A DNA stretch of 34,342 nt from a virus. The stretch spans positions 1-34,342 of the IMG/VR virus record IMGVR_UViG_3300032291_003710. The stretch is one strand, 5' to 3'. The position numbers and the translations under genes were made by a program. A model generated the notes under the pieces. The model was not told the origin of the DNA, ran no database searches, and worked only from the letters and a program-made list of their open reading frames with translations. The first letter of the stretch is position 1; the number at the start of each line of letters is the position of its first letter. Positions 24,585-31,793 of the stretch are shown here, in pieces.

Positions 24585-26987
24585 TTATAGTCCTAGTTTT
24601 TTTAACTGTGTTATTGTATCATTTGCTGATGTATGTAAAATACCTATACCTCCAGCATTTATCCATTGTTCAATATTATCTTCTCTATCGTCAATTAAAA
24701 TAGCATTAGGTTCTGCTAATTCTTGTTTTTCAGGTGCTGGTTTAAGTATTAATTTAGTTCCAGGTATATTATCTTCAACCCAAATTTTCTTTCCTGTTCT
24801 AGATGATTTCTCTCTTGATGGTGCTGATAGTATAGATGGGGAATAATTTTTAATATATTTCCATAATTGTTCTCCATCGGGCATCCAATCTAAATTTATC
24901 CAGAAATTAGCACCAGCATCTGTAATAGGTTGCCAAAAATCAGCATCACCTTTAACGTGGTTTCCTTTAATATTTTTACCAGTTAATCTTTTATAACCAT
25001 CTTCAAAATCAACAATCACCCCATCCATATCGCAGTATATTTTATATTGTTGTTTTTCGTTTATATTATACATTTCTTTCAAAACTTCTCTTCTTATTAT
25101 ATTTAATATTGATTTATTTCTTTCTATTTTTGATTTTGAATTTATATCACCATTTTGGAAATAATCTAAAGCTTGTTCATAAGATTCATCCATTGTTTCC
25201 ATTCTTTTTTTAATACTATCTTTAGCAACTTCTTCAATAGATCTTAAAACAACTTTATATTCATCACTATTATCAATTCTATATCTATTATTTAATAATG
25301 TTTGAAGCTTTGTTGCATAATTTTTATATAAAGATGTTTTTATATCATTATTACCAGAGATATGAAGTGATTTTGGATGATTAGTTTTTAACCAATCTTC
25401 TAAAACTTTAAAAGATGTTGCTGTTACTTGTTTCCAAGCTTCTGGGGATTTATTCTTGTTATCAGGAGTAAAAAACCAGTTTAAAGACCATATATTTTTT
25501 TCAGGAATTTCCAATCTAAAATCATATTTGGCTTCTATATCATCATCATTACTTACTATATAAAGATTTTTAGATACTTTATCAATAATAGGTAAATCTT
25601 TTTCAAATAATTCAGTTAAAGCATATTTCCTATATTGGTTTTTTTTTTCTATCATAACACTTTCATATATTCCTTTATTGTCTTTTCCAAATTTACGTAA
25701 TAAAACACCTGCTTGTGCATTTGCTTCATTTTCAATTTCAGATCCTGTTTCACCAGATCCTTGTTCTATTCTATTATCTTCACCTTGTTTATGATGAACC
25801 AATTCGTGTGCTAATGTTCTTAATATATCAGCGGTATTTCTATTTTTAATATAAATCCAAATATGATTTACGTTTGGATCAAAATATCCAAATGTACCTT
25901 TTTCTTGAGATTCATTAGTATCGTATGAAAATTTAACTGTAGGTAATTTTTGAATTCCTAATTCATTAACAGCAAACTTTACAAATTCAGCTATTTGAGA
26001 TTTTTTTTGAATTTTATTTTCGTTAATTTGTAAATTTAAAGTTGCTTGTAATACAGTAGGTATTATTTTTAAAGCTTTATATAGTGCTAATATAACTTCT
26101 CCACCTACTAAATAGTATTTATCTTGACTATAACATAATACTAATGGTAAAGGTAATTCTTCACCATTCTTTATAGCTTCAATGTATGGTTTTACTTTTA
26201 TTCTTTTATCGTGAGCATATCTAATAGCATGTTCTAAATTATCAATATTATAGGAATTTGTATTTTGTAATTTAGACCAAATATCATCACCCAATACAAC
26301 AGGTGTACCAGCATTAAAAGCATATTCCATATCAGGAATAGGAAGATTAAAATAAGCAGCTGCTTTTTCTATTTTATCTCTCTGAGTTAAAATATAATCT
26401 TGATAATCATCTTGTTCAAATTCAATTGGGGGGGATTCTTGTAATTTTTCAGGAGTAGCAATACTTAAAGCATTTTTAAATTCTTCAACATCAACACCAT
26501 TAGGAAGATATTTTTCAATTTCTTTTGAATTTTTCCAACGTAAAGCATTACGTAAATAAGTTGCACTAATTCCTTCCTCAGCTGAACCAGCATCATATAC
26601 AGAAGCATTATTATATTTTCCTGATGTCTTTATTTGATTAAATCTATCACTTTCACCTTTACCAAAAGCAACAATAAATTTTTGATCAGGATTATTTTTT
26701 ATAACATCATAAGTCTCAGTAATAGGACTAGTAGCAGCTATTTTAAATGAGACATTTGAATCTAAAAAAGGAGCATATAATTGCCATACAGCAAAACTTT
26801 CCTCAGCACTAACTCCATCTCTTGAGTTAGGAGATATTAAAACAATAACTTCATCAGCTAATGTAGAAAGTTGTTTAACTACACCATAATGCCCTTTATG
26901 GGGTGGTTTAAAGGCACCAGGAAATATTGCTATTGTTTTATTATCTTCTTCTAATAATAGATTTACTAAATATTCTCCTAACTTCAT
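24585..26987 (-). CDS. Capsid-tagged multi-enzyme fusion: nucleotidyltransferase, ParB-like, zinc metalloprotease, HAD phosphatase
   Basis: An 800-aa protein. The tag M-K-L-G-E-Y-L-V-N-L-L-L-E (1-13) is followed by a cytidylyltransferase-fold domain (about 17-175) with H-K-G-H at 30-33 and I-S-A-T-x-x-R at 140-146. Residues about 275-318 resemble a ParB/sulfiredoxin-like fold (P-L-P-L-V-L-C-Y, Y-L-V-G-G-E). I-N-E323 precedes a zinc metalloprotease with H394-E-L-V-H398 and a downstream Glu near 417-421. T-E-L-F-E462 precedes an unknown beta domain. I-N-E644 precedes a HAD domain with D653-M-D-G and I-D-D-R-E-D at 765-770 (5'-nucleotidase-like). The sites between domains suggest cleavage into separate enzymes. 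Start overlaps the kinase stop (4 nt). Confidence 0.8.
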   Translation of the reverse strand: MKLGEYLVNLLLEEDNKTIAIFPGAFKPPHKGHYGVVKQLSTLADEVIVLISPNSRDGVSAEESFAVWQLYAPFLDSNVSFKIAATSPITETYDVIKNNPDQKFIVAFGKGESDRFNQIKTSGKYNNASVYDAGSAEEGISATYLRNALRWKNSKEIEKYLPNGVDVEEFKNALSIATPEKLQESPPIEFEQDDYQDYILTQRDKIEKAAAYFNLPIPDMEYAFNAGTPVVLGDDIWSKLQNTNSYNIDNLEHAIRYAHDKRIKVKPYIEAIKNGEELPLPLVLCYSQDKYYLVGGEVILALYKALKIIPTVLQATLNLQINENKIQKKSQIAEFVKFAVNELGIQKLPTVKFSYDTNESQEKGTFGYFDPNVNHIWIYIKNRNTADILRTLAHELVHHKQGEDNRIEQGSGETGSEIENEANAQAGVLLRKFGKDNKGIYESVMIEKKNQYRKYALTELFEKDLPIIDKVSKNLYIVSNDDDIEAKYDFRLEIPEKNIWSLNWFFTPDNKNKSPEAWKQVTATSFKVLEDWLKTNHPKSLHISGNNDIKTSLYKNYATKLQTLLNNRYRIDNSDEYKVVLRSIEEVAKDSIKKRMETMDESYEQALDYFQNGDINSKSKIERNKSILNIIRREVLKEMYNINEKQQYKIYCDMDGVIVDFEDGYKRLTGKNIKGNHVKGDADFWQPITDAGANFWINLDWMPDGEQLWKYIKNYSPSILSAPSREKSSRTGKKIWVEDNIPGTKLILKPAPEKQELAEPNAILIDDREDNIEQWINAGGIGILHTSANDTITQLKKLGL

Positions 26988-27745
26988 TTTATAAAATTAT
27001 TTATTTTTAATTTTGCTTGATCTATTGAATCAAATTCAGGTATAGTTTGAACTAATTGTGTTATATCAGTGTTTAATTGTTCTCTATCTGCTTTTGCTTT
27101 AGCTGCTTCTTCAGGTGTTTTTTCTTTACCTTTAAATGTTGCTGTATCAAAAAAACGTTTTTTAATATCTTCAACGTTATATTCAGTTTCAGCTTCTTTA
27201 GGATTATTATTAATTAATACAAATTTATCTCCAAATATTTTTCTATATTCATCAATATTTTTATTTACATCTTTCCATGTACGTAATACAATTTGTGGTA
27301 ATAAAGAACGTTCACGAGCAGCGTTACGTTCTAATGAAGTAATAGGTGAAACCCATATCATAATCATAAATGTTTCATATCCTAATGCTTCTAATTCTTT
27401 TTTTTTCTTTAATACTGGGTTTATAGCAGCTCCAACACTATCAATTATAATATTTTGTCTTTGAGATGATAATTCTACATATTTTTCTTTAGTTGACTTT
27501 TTAGCTTGGGCCATTAATTTAGCAGCTTGTGATAATTCTTCAGGGCCAAAGTCTTTTTGAGACATACCTAAACCAGCTGTTTTCAACAATTCCTCATATG
27601 TGTCGTCGATGTTTATGATTTTAAATTGATCGGTTTGAATTAACTGTTTAATCGTGTAACTTTTGCCAGATCCAGCAGGACCAGCCAAAAATATTGCTTT
27701 TGGTTTTTCTGCTATTTCTTTTAAAATATCTACTAATTTAATCAT
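26984..27745 (-). CDS. Capsid-tagged zeta-toxin-like P-loop kinase
   Basis: A 253-aa protein from the ATG at 27745; a TTG 12 codons upstream would lie in the terminator and is rejected. The tag M-I-K-L-V-D-I-L-K-E-I-A-E/K (1-13) ends in I-A-E directly before the P-loop strand K-A-I-F-L-A-G-P-A-G-S-G-K-S (Walker A about 22-29). N-I-D-D-T-Y follows, with R-N-A-A-R-E-R further on, which fits zeta-toxin/AAA_33-type small-molecule kinases. The C-terminal part is Lys/Glu-rich. Zeta toxins phosphorylate UDP-sugars, but the substrate here is unknown. A packaged kinase could act on the host early in infection. Confidence 0.75.
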   Translation of the reverse strand: MIKLVDILKEIAEKPKAIFLAGPAGSGKSYTIKQLIQTDQFKIINIDDTYEELLKTAGLGMSQKDFGPEELSQAAKLMAQAKKSTKEKYVELSSQRQNIIIDSVGAAINPVLKKKKELEALGYETFMIMIWVSPITSLERNAARERSLLPQIVLRTWKDVNKNIDEYRKIFGDKFVLINNNPKEAETEYNVEDIKKRFFDTATFKGKEKTPEEAAKAKADREQLNTDITQLVQTIPEFDSIDQAKLKINNFIK

Positions 27746-27748
27746 TAC

Positions 27749-27758
27749 TATAAATATA
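27749..27758 (-). promoter_or_regulatory. TATATTTATA box after the lipoprotein terminator
   Basis: Minus-strand TATATTTATA directly after a terminator T-run, 3 nt before the kinase ATG at 27745. The terminator-box arrangement matches three other sites, but the short distance would imply a leaderless transcript or a distal role. Confidence 0.45.
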
Positions 27759-27787
27759 AAAAGGCGACTTGGATAATCCAAGCCACC
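27759..27787 (-). terminator. Rho-independent terminator after the lipoprotein gene
   Basis: An 11-bp stem on the minus-strand RNA, GGUGGCUUGGA/UCCAAGUCGCC (27763-27787), with two G-U pairs and a 3-nt loop, then TTTTTATATTT. The mismatches are wobbles only in the minus-strand RNA, which shows direction. A second AT-rich perfect 9-bp hairpin (27794-27815) lies upstream. Confidence 0.85.
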
Positions 27788-27840
27788 TATAAATATTATC
27801 TTTTTTAAGATAATAATTATTTAGTTTATTCAATAAAGAA

Positions 27841-28050
27841 TTAAGGAACTAGTAAATCCGAAGCTCTTACTGTTGAATCAAGGGTAACAGGAGTTTGAAC
27901 AATAACACTATCACCTTTATGAAGTGCAATAGTATCAACATTAGTTGAATCAATAACAGTTGAATCATAAGTTGATTCAGTTGATGTGTTCGAAGTACAA
28001 GCTGTAAAACAGATTGTGGTTAGTGCAATAAATAAAATTAATTTTTTCAT
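27841..28050 (-). CDS. Small putative lipoprotein
   Basis: A 69-aa protein with a lipoprotein signal peptide: M-K-K-L-I-L-F-I-A-L-T-T-I-C-F-T-A-C, lipobox cysteine at residue 18. The mature part is short, Thr/Ser/Asp-rich and probably extended (T-S-N-T-S-T-E-S-T-Y, then G-D-S-V-I-V-Q-T-P-V). It would sit in the host outer or inner membrane after infection. Possible roles are superinfection exclusion or lysis (o-spanin), but no partner gene is adjacent. It is a single-gene unit before a terminator, and a conserved element precedes it (28111-28125). Confidence 0.75.
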   Translation of the reverse strand: MKKLILFIALTTICFTACTSNTSTESTYDSTVIDSTNVDTIALHKGDSVIVQTPVTLDSTVRASDLLVP

Positions 28051-28110
28051 TTTTTTGTTTTTTTGTTTTTTTGTTTTTATTTGTTAATTAATAGTTAAAT
28101 GTAATAAATA

Positions 28111-28125
28111 AGTTGTGACACTCCT
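28111..28125 (-). repeat. Post-stop conserved element, copy 1
   Basis: AGTTGTGACACTCCT (plus strand), identical over 15 bases to the copy at 29980-29994. It begins 5 nt after the DUF932 stop codon. This copy lacks the outer arm that makes copy 2 a strong hairpin. Confidence 0.6.
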
Positions 28126-28130
28126 AATTT

Positions 28131-28913
28131 TTAAGCATAAGCTTCAACTAAATTATATAGTTTTTGATTTACAGCTATATCTTGTTTTACTGAAGTTGTT
28201 CCAGTTAATAACCTACCATTCTCATCAACCATCATATTAGACTTAGTTAAATTTTCTTGAATACGATTAAATACAGTCCATAAATCATCTCCTTTATCTT
28301 CTTCACGATGTACGTTTAATAGTTGTTGACTATTAATATTTTGAGCTTTATTAAAACGAAGTCTTAAAGCATCAGTAGCTAATTTTTCAATTTGTTTTGA
28401 TGTCAATACTTTATTTTTAAAACTATCAAAATATGATAATGCGGATTTAGCTATTTCGTTTACATTGTTTATAATAGTAGGATATTTGCCAATTCCTTTT
28501 TCAGTATGAGGAATACTACCTACATCTTCTCTAACTCCAGTAATAGCTCCATTAGAACAAACTAAACGAAATAATCCATAATCAACTTGGAGTGCTGTAT
28601 TACCATCTGTTGAATTAGTTAAGTAAACATTAGATAAACATTCAGTTTGACCTTTATTATTTTTCATTGTTAAATCAGGATGGTATAATTTAACATAATT
28701 ATCACTAATTTGTTTTGTTTTTTTATTTCTATTTTCACAAACGCCACCAATTCTCCATCCTTCTTTTTGTAAATCACTTACAACATCAGCTGTTTCGATA
28801 TAATTAGGTACAGATTTAATTGCTTGAGATTGACGATATGATTGACTTAATGATGGAGCAAATGCTAACATTTTATCAATGTTATTATTTACAGGTATAA
28901 ATGAATTTTTCAT
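28131..28913 (-). CDS. DUF932 family protein
   Basis: A 260-aa protein of the DUF932 phage/plasmid family. The segment L-F-R-L-V-C-S-N-G-A-I-T-G is the family signature, with Y-V-K-L-Y-H-P-D before it and A-L-R-L-R-F-N-K-A in the C-terminal part. DUF932 proteins are common on plasmids and phages and are found near recombination genes; their activity is unknown. Here it follows the RadA-like gene and the 41-aa gene, at the end of the replication/recombination block. No membrane segment or tag is seen. Confidence 0.85.
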   Translation of the reverse strand: MKNSFIPVNNNIDKMLAFAPSLSQSYRQSQAIKSVPNYIETADVVSDLQKEGWRIGGVCENRNKKTKQISDNYVKLYHPDLTMKNNKGQTECLSNVYLTNSTDGNTALQVDYGLFRLVCSNGAITGVREDVGSIPHTEKGIGKYPTIINNVNEIAKSALSYFDSFKNKVLTSKQIEKLATDALRLRFNKAQNINSQQLLNVHREEDKGDDLWTVFNRIQENLTKSNMMVDENGRLLTGTTSVKQDIAVNQKLYNLVEAYA

Positions 28914-28915
28914 AA

Positions 28916-29041
28916 TTATTTTTTTAAATATATTGGTTTAATGTTTCCTTTTTTATCTATTTCGTATCCTATTGGATTTTTAAGGTTATTAGCTTTATTG
29001 TAATTACCTTTTTTAGTTGATTTTCCTCCTGAACAACTCAT
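28916..29041 (-). CDS. Small 41-aa protein
   Basis: A 41-aa protein starting M-S-C-S-G-G-K-S-T-K-K-G-N-Y, 1 nt after the RadA-like stop and ending 2 nt before the DUF932 ATG. A G-G-A-G-G-A-type ribosome site lies in the preceding gene end (GAGGAGGAATAATATG). The protein is basic, Lys/Asn-rich, with I-G-Y-E-I-D-K-K-G-N in the second half. The perfect fit between two genes supports coding. Function unknown. Confidence 0.6.
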   Translation of the reverse strand: MSCSGGKSTKKGNYNKANNLKNPIGYEIDKKGNIKPIYLKK

Positions 29042-29042
29042 A

Positions 29043-29921
29043 TTATTCCTCCTCTTTAGTTTCATATGAATAATGTACTTTATTATTCATAATTGTAAAA
29101 TATACTTTATAATCTTTATCACTATCTCTATTTTTAGAAAAATACAATGAACGTTCTAAACCATCTTTAGATCTATCAACATGCATCATTGCATCCATCA
29201 TGTGTTTTAATCTATTTGAACCAACAAACTCGCCAGCTTTAGTTACTTGCTGAATATTAATAAATGAAGTATAGTATTTATATTTATTTTCTCCTTTTTT
29301 ATGTTTTTGTTGTAATTCTAATAACCATTTTTCAGCAGCACTTTCAGTAGTACGATAAACAATTTTAAATGATTCAATTACTTCTGCTATAGAGTCAATA
29401 CAAACAGCATCATAACCTTCATTTAAAACATAATCAAGTGTTTCTTTAAAATGATCAGCATAATTGTTTAAAAATAAAACAGGGACTTTAGCTATTTTAG
29501 GTAAACGTTTACAATATTTAAAGTATGAAATTTCATCCATTTCAGCACTTATAAATAAACATTTATAACCTTGTTCAACCATATCCGCTAACATATCAAG
29601 AGCTACGGTTGTTTTACCTGAACCAGGAGAACCAACTAATATCATATTAGTAGCAGGCATTAAACCACCTTCAGTTGATAATATAACATCTACTTCATTC
29701 CCAGTTTTAATTGGTTGAAAAATTCCATCTCCAAAAGTTAAATCACTTCCTCTAAATGTTTTAATTAATGAAGGATTAAATAGTGAGGTTGATTTTGTTG
29801 ATAATGGTTTTCTACCTCTTGTTTCCTTTTTATTAATGATTAGAGATTTTCTTGATTTTCTACTTTTTTTTTGTTTTGTTGGAATAATAATTTTTGGTTT
29901 TTTTAATAATAAATTTTCCAT
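29043..29921 (-). CDS. RadA/Sms-like recombination ATPase
   Basis: A 292-aa RecA-fold ATPase. A very basic, disordered N-terminal tail (about 8-40) is followed by the ATPase core with Walker A G-S-P-G-S-G-K-T-T (97-105), Walker B A-V-C-I-D-S (D176), and Q-Q-V-T-K-A-G-E-F-V-G-S-N-R-L-K-H-M-M-D (224-243). The last matches the RadA V-T-K-E-G...LEHMVD motif, and S-K-N-R at 262-265 matches the RadA K-N-R-F-G motif. It lacks the RadA zinc finger and the Lon-like C-terminal domain. In bacteria RadA drives branch migration at recombination forks. Here it is between the nuclease and DUF932 genes. A DnaB-type helicase role cannot be ruled out. Confidence 0.8.
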   Translation of the reverse strand: MENLLLKKPKIIIPTKQKKSRKSRKSLIINKKETRGRKPLSTKSTSLFNPSLIKTFRGSDLTFGDGIFQPIKTGNEVDVILSTEGGLMPATNMILVGSPGSGKTTVALDMLADMVEQGYKCLFISAEMDEISYFKYCKRLPKIAKVPVLFLNNYADHFKETLDYVLNEGYDAVCIDSIAEVIESFKIVYRTTESAAEKWLLELQQKHKKGENKYKYYTSFINIQQVTKAGEFVGSNRLKHMMDAMMHVDRSKDGLERSLYFSKNRDSDKDYKVYFTIMNNKVHYSYETKEEE

Positions 29922-29970
29922 ATAGTTTGTAATTTTATGTGTATGTGTGACTTAACTAACGACATGAATG

Positions 29971-29999
29971 TAATGAAGGAGTTGTGACACTCCTCCATT
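29971..29999 (-). repeat. Post-stop conserved element with hairpin, copy 2
   Basis: A hairpin of 11 bp (29972-29982 with 29989-29999; one G-U pair in minus-strand RNA) and a 6-nt loop GTCACA, beginning 4 nt after the nuclease stop codon. It contains AGTTGTGACACTCCT in common with copy 1 and matches copy 3 in 16 of 17 bases. No T-run follows, so it is not a standard terminator. Confidence 0.7.
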
Positions 30000-30003
30000 T
30001 ATT

Positions 30004-30798
30004 TTAAGATTCCAATTTTACTGATGTTGGGTATTTTTCACTATATGGCTTCATTTCAGGATTTTCTAATTTAAATATATCATATACTTTTAAAAATGAT
30101 AATAAATTATCTTGATATGGATTATGTGGTACTTTTAAAGCCCAACCATCACCTTGTAATTTTTTACCTGATGAATCTGGTTTTCTACTTGGGGATTTTA
30201 ACCAAATAATACCTGTATTTTCAATTGGAGTATCAAAATTTTCATTCCATGCTTGAGCATAAGCACCTAATTGTAAATCATATGATGTATGTAATGAATT
30301 TGATGTTTTAATATCTAATAACCAAATCTTTCCATCTATCTCTACCACTAAATCGATTGTACCAGCATATTGGTATTTATCTGAAAATATATGTTGTTCA
30401 GTAGCAATTAATCTAGGTTTAACAGTATTCCAAAAATTAGCGAAACGTAATATCATTTGCCAAACTATTAAACTATAGTTAGCTTTACCATATTCATTAA
30501 TCCATACTATTTCTTTTCCATTTAAAAAATCCTCAATAGCATTGTGGGTTTCAGTACCTTCGTCTGCTGCTTTTTTAGCAATAATATCAGAATTATGACC
30601 TACATCTTTCATCCAATTTTCAAAAAATTTACCTTTTGGAAAATATGATAAGACATATGTTACAGATGGATAAAATGTTTTAGCTTTTCTTTGATAGAAG
30701 CGTTGATCTCCTATTGTTATTTGTTTTGCGTCTTCATTGTATTCTAAAATACGTTTAATTCGTTTATCATGAATGACACTACTTGTTTTTTCAATCAT
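30004..30798 (-). CDS. RecB-like PD-(D/E)XK nuclease
   Basis: A 264-aa nuclease of the PD-(D/E)XK superfamily, RecB/Cas4-like group. Motifs in order: G-T-E-T-H-N-A-I-E-D with H85, E134, Y-A-G-T-I-D-L with D149, L-D-I-K-T-S with D162/K164, and D-L-Q-L-G-A-Y-A-Q-A-W with Q176/Y180. Such nucleases process DNA ends in phage replication and recombination. No iron-sulfur cysteine cluster is present, so it is not a Cas4 sensu stricto. It overlaps the primase stop by 4 nt (ATGA), which couples the two. Confidence 0.88.
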   Translation of the reverse strand: MIEKTSSVIHDKRIKRILEYNEDAKQITIGDQRFYQRKAKTFYPSVTYVLSYFPKGKFFENWMKDVGHNSDIIAKKAADEGTETHNAIEDFLNGKEIVWINEYGKANYSLIVWQMILRFANFWNTVKPRLIATEQHIFSDKYQYAGTIDLVVEIDGKIWLLDIKTSNSLHTSYDLQLGAYAQAWNENFDTPIENTGIIWLKSPSRKPDSSGKKLQGDGWALKVPHNPYQDNLLSFLKVYDIFKLENPEMKPYSEKYPTSVKLES

Positions 30799-31754
30799 AT
30801 TAATTCTAATTTTTTGGACATTAATCCATGAAATGTTAGGGGGTATGTATTTTCAATTGTATTAAGAAAGTTTTCGTAACCTATTTCATTAGCATCTTTA
30901 CCATTCATTTCTACTAAATATACTTTTTTACCGTAAGACATTAATCGTTCACAATGTTGTAAAGCATATTTAATAGCATCATTATCTAAAGCAATATAAA
31001 TTCTATCAACTTCAGACTTAACTAATTTAGTCATTAATTTTTCATGTAATACTTTACCAAATAATGGTATTACATTTCTTTTAATTGTTAAAGCATCAAA
31101 TATTCCCTCACATAAAATGATAGGAGCTTTCCAGTTTATATATAATTCCCAACCAATAATATTTTTAACTGAATTTGGTGGATTTTTATATTTTCGTGAT
31201 GATAGATCATTATAATCTCTTGCTATATAATAATTAATTTTACCTTCATCATCATAAGAAGGAATAATTACTCTACCTTCATATTTACCTTCTTTACAAA
31301 AACCAATATTATATTTTATAATATCTTCATTATTTATATTTCGGTGGTGGAGAAATTTAATAGCATGTTTAGCTTGTATTTTTGTTAATTTATCTAAATT
31401 ATCTATAATAGATAATGAAATAAATTCTTTAGGTAGTTCTATTATTTCTTCATTAGTGTATTCGTGAGTATATGTAGTGGTTTTTTTACCTAATATATCT
31501 TTAACTTCTTTAATAAGTTGTGGGTGAGCTTTTATTTTTTTAAGTAATGTAATTATACTTTTTGATTTAAAATGACAAACCCAACAAGCAAATGAACCAT
31601 AATTATTAGAAGATGAATCAAAATTAATTTCTAATTTTCTATTTTTATGATTACAACTTGGACAATAATATGAATAGTTACCTTTAGTTGTTGGTTTTCC
31701 AACATCACCTAAAACTTTATTTACTTTAGTTAATAAAAATTGATTAATCTCCAT
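30795..31754 (-). CDS. DNA primase (zinc finger and TOPRIM)
   Basis: A 319-aa bacterial-type phage primase. The zinc finger is C31-P-S-C34 and C57-W-V-C60. The TOPRIM domain has L-C-E216-G-I-F-D-A-L, Y-I-A-L-D257-N-D259 and K-D-A-N-E at 286-290. It makes RNA primers for lagging-strand synthesis. It is similar in size to T4 gp61 but with a DnaG-like TOPRIM arrangement; no fused helicase domain is present, so a separate helicase is needed (not seen in this window unless the RadA-like protein serves). It starts about 20 nt after a conserved post-stop element. Confidence 0.93.
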   Translation of the reverse strand: MEINQFLLTKVNKVLGDVGKPTTKGNYSYYCPSCNHKNRKLEINFDSSSNNYGSFACWVCHFKSKSIITLLKKIKAHPQLIKEVKDILGKKTTTYTHEYTNEEIIELPKEFISLSIIDNLDKLTKIQAKHAIKFLHHRNINNEDIIKYNIGFCKEGKYEGRVIIPSYDDEGKINYYIARDYNDLSSRKYKNPPNSVKNIIGWELYINWKAPIILCEGIFDALTIKRNVIPLFGKVLHEKLMTKLVKSEVDRIYIALDNDAIKYALQHCERLMSYGKKVYLVEMNGKDANEIGYENFLNTIENTYPLTFHGLMSKKLELI

Positions 31755-31766
31755 GCTGTGATATGA

Positions 31767-31785
31767 TAATGATGGAGTTGTGATA
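31767..31785 (-). repeat. Post-stop conserved element, copy 3
   Basis: TAATGATGGAGTTGTGA (plus strand, 31767-31783) matches copy 2 (29971-29987) in 16 of 17 bases. It begins about 8 nt after the homing endonuclease stop and ends about 12 nt before the primase ATG. The right arm of the hairpin is absent. Confidence 0.6.
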
Positions 31786-31793
31786 AGCCAAAC

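Noticed and set aside
27746-27781. N-terminal extension of the kinase from an upstream TTG
   Set aside because: It would run through the terminator and the AT box and would destroy the N-terminal tag that matches other genes; the ATG at 27745 fits better. The same reasoning moved the starts of the FAD protein to 17767, the terminase to 12638 and the membrane protein to 13926.
28131-29041. Toxin-antitoxin pair formed by the 41-aa gene and the DUF932 gene
   Set aside because: The 41-aa protein has no antitoxin or DNA-binding features and the spacing reflects the tight packing seen throughout the window.
30004-30798. Cas4 of a CRISPR system
   Set aside because: The nuclease lacks the four-cysteine cluster and there is no cas gene or array nearby; it is a replication-linked RecB-like nuclease.
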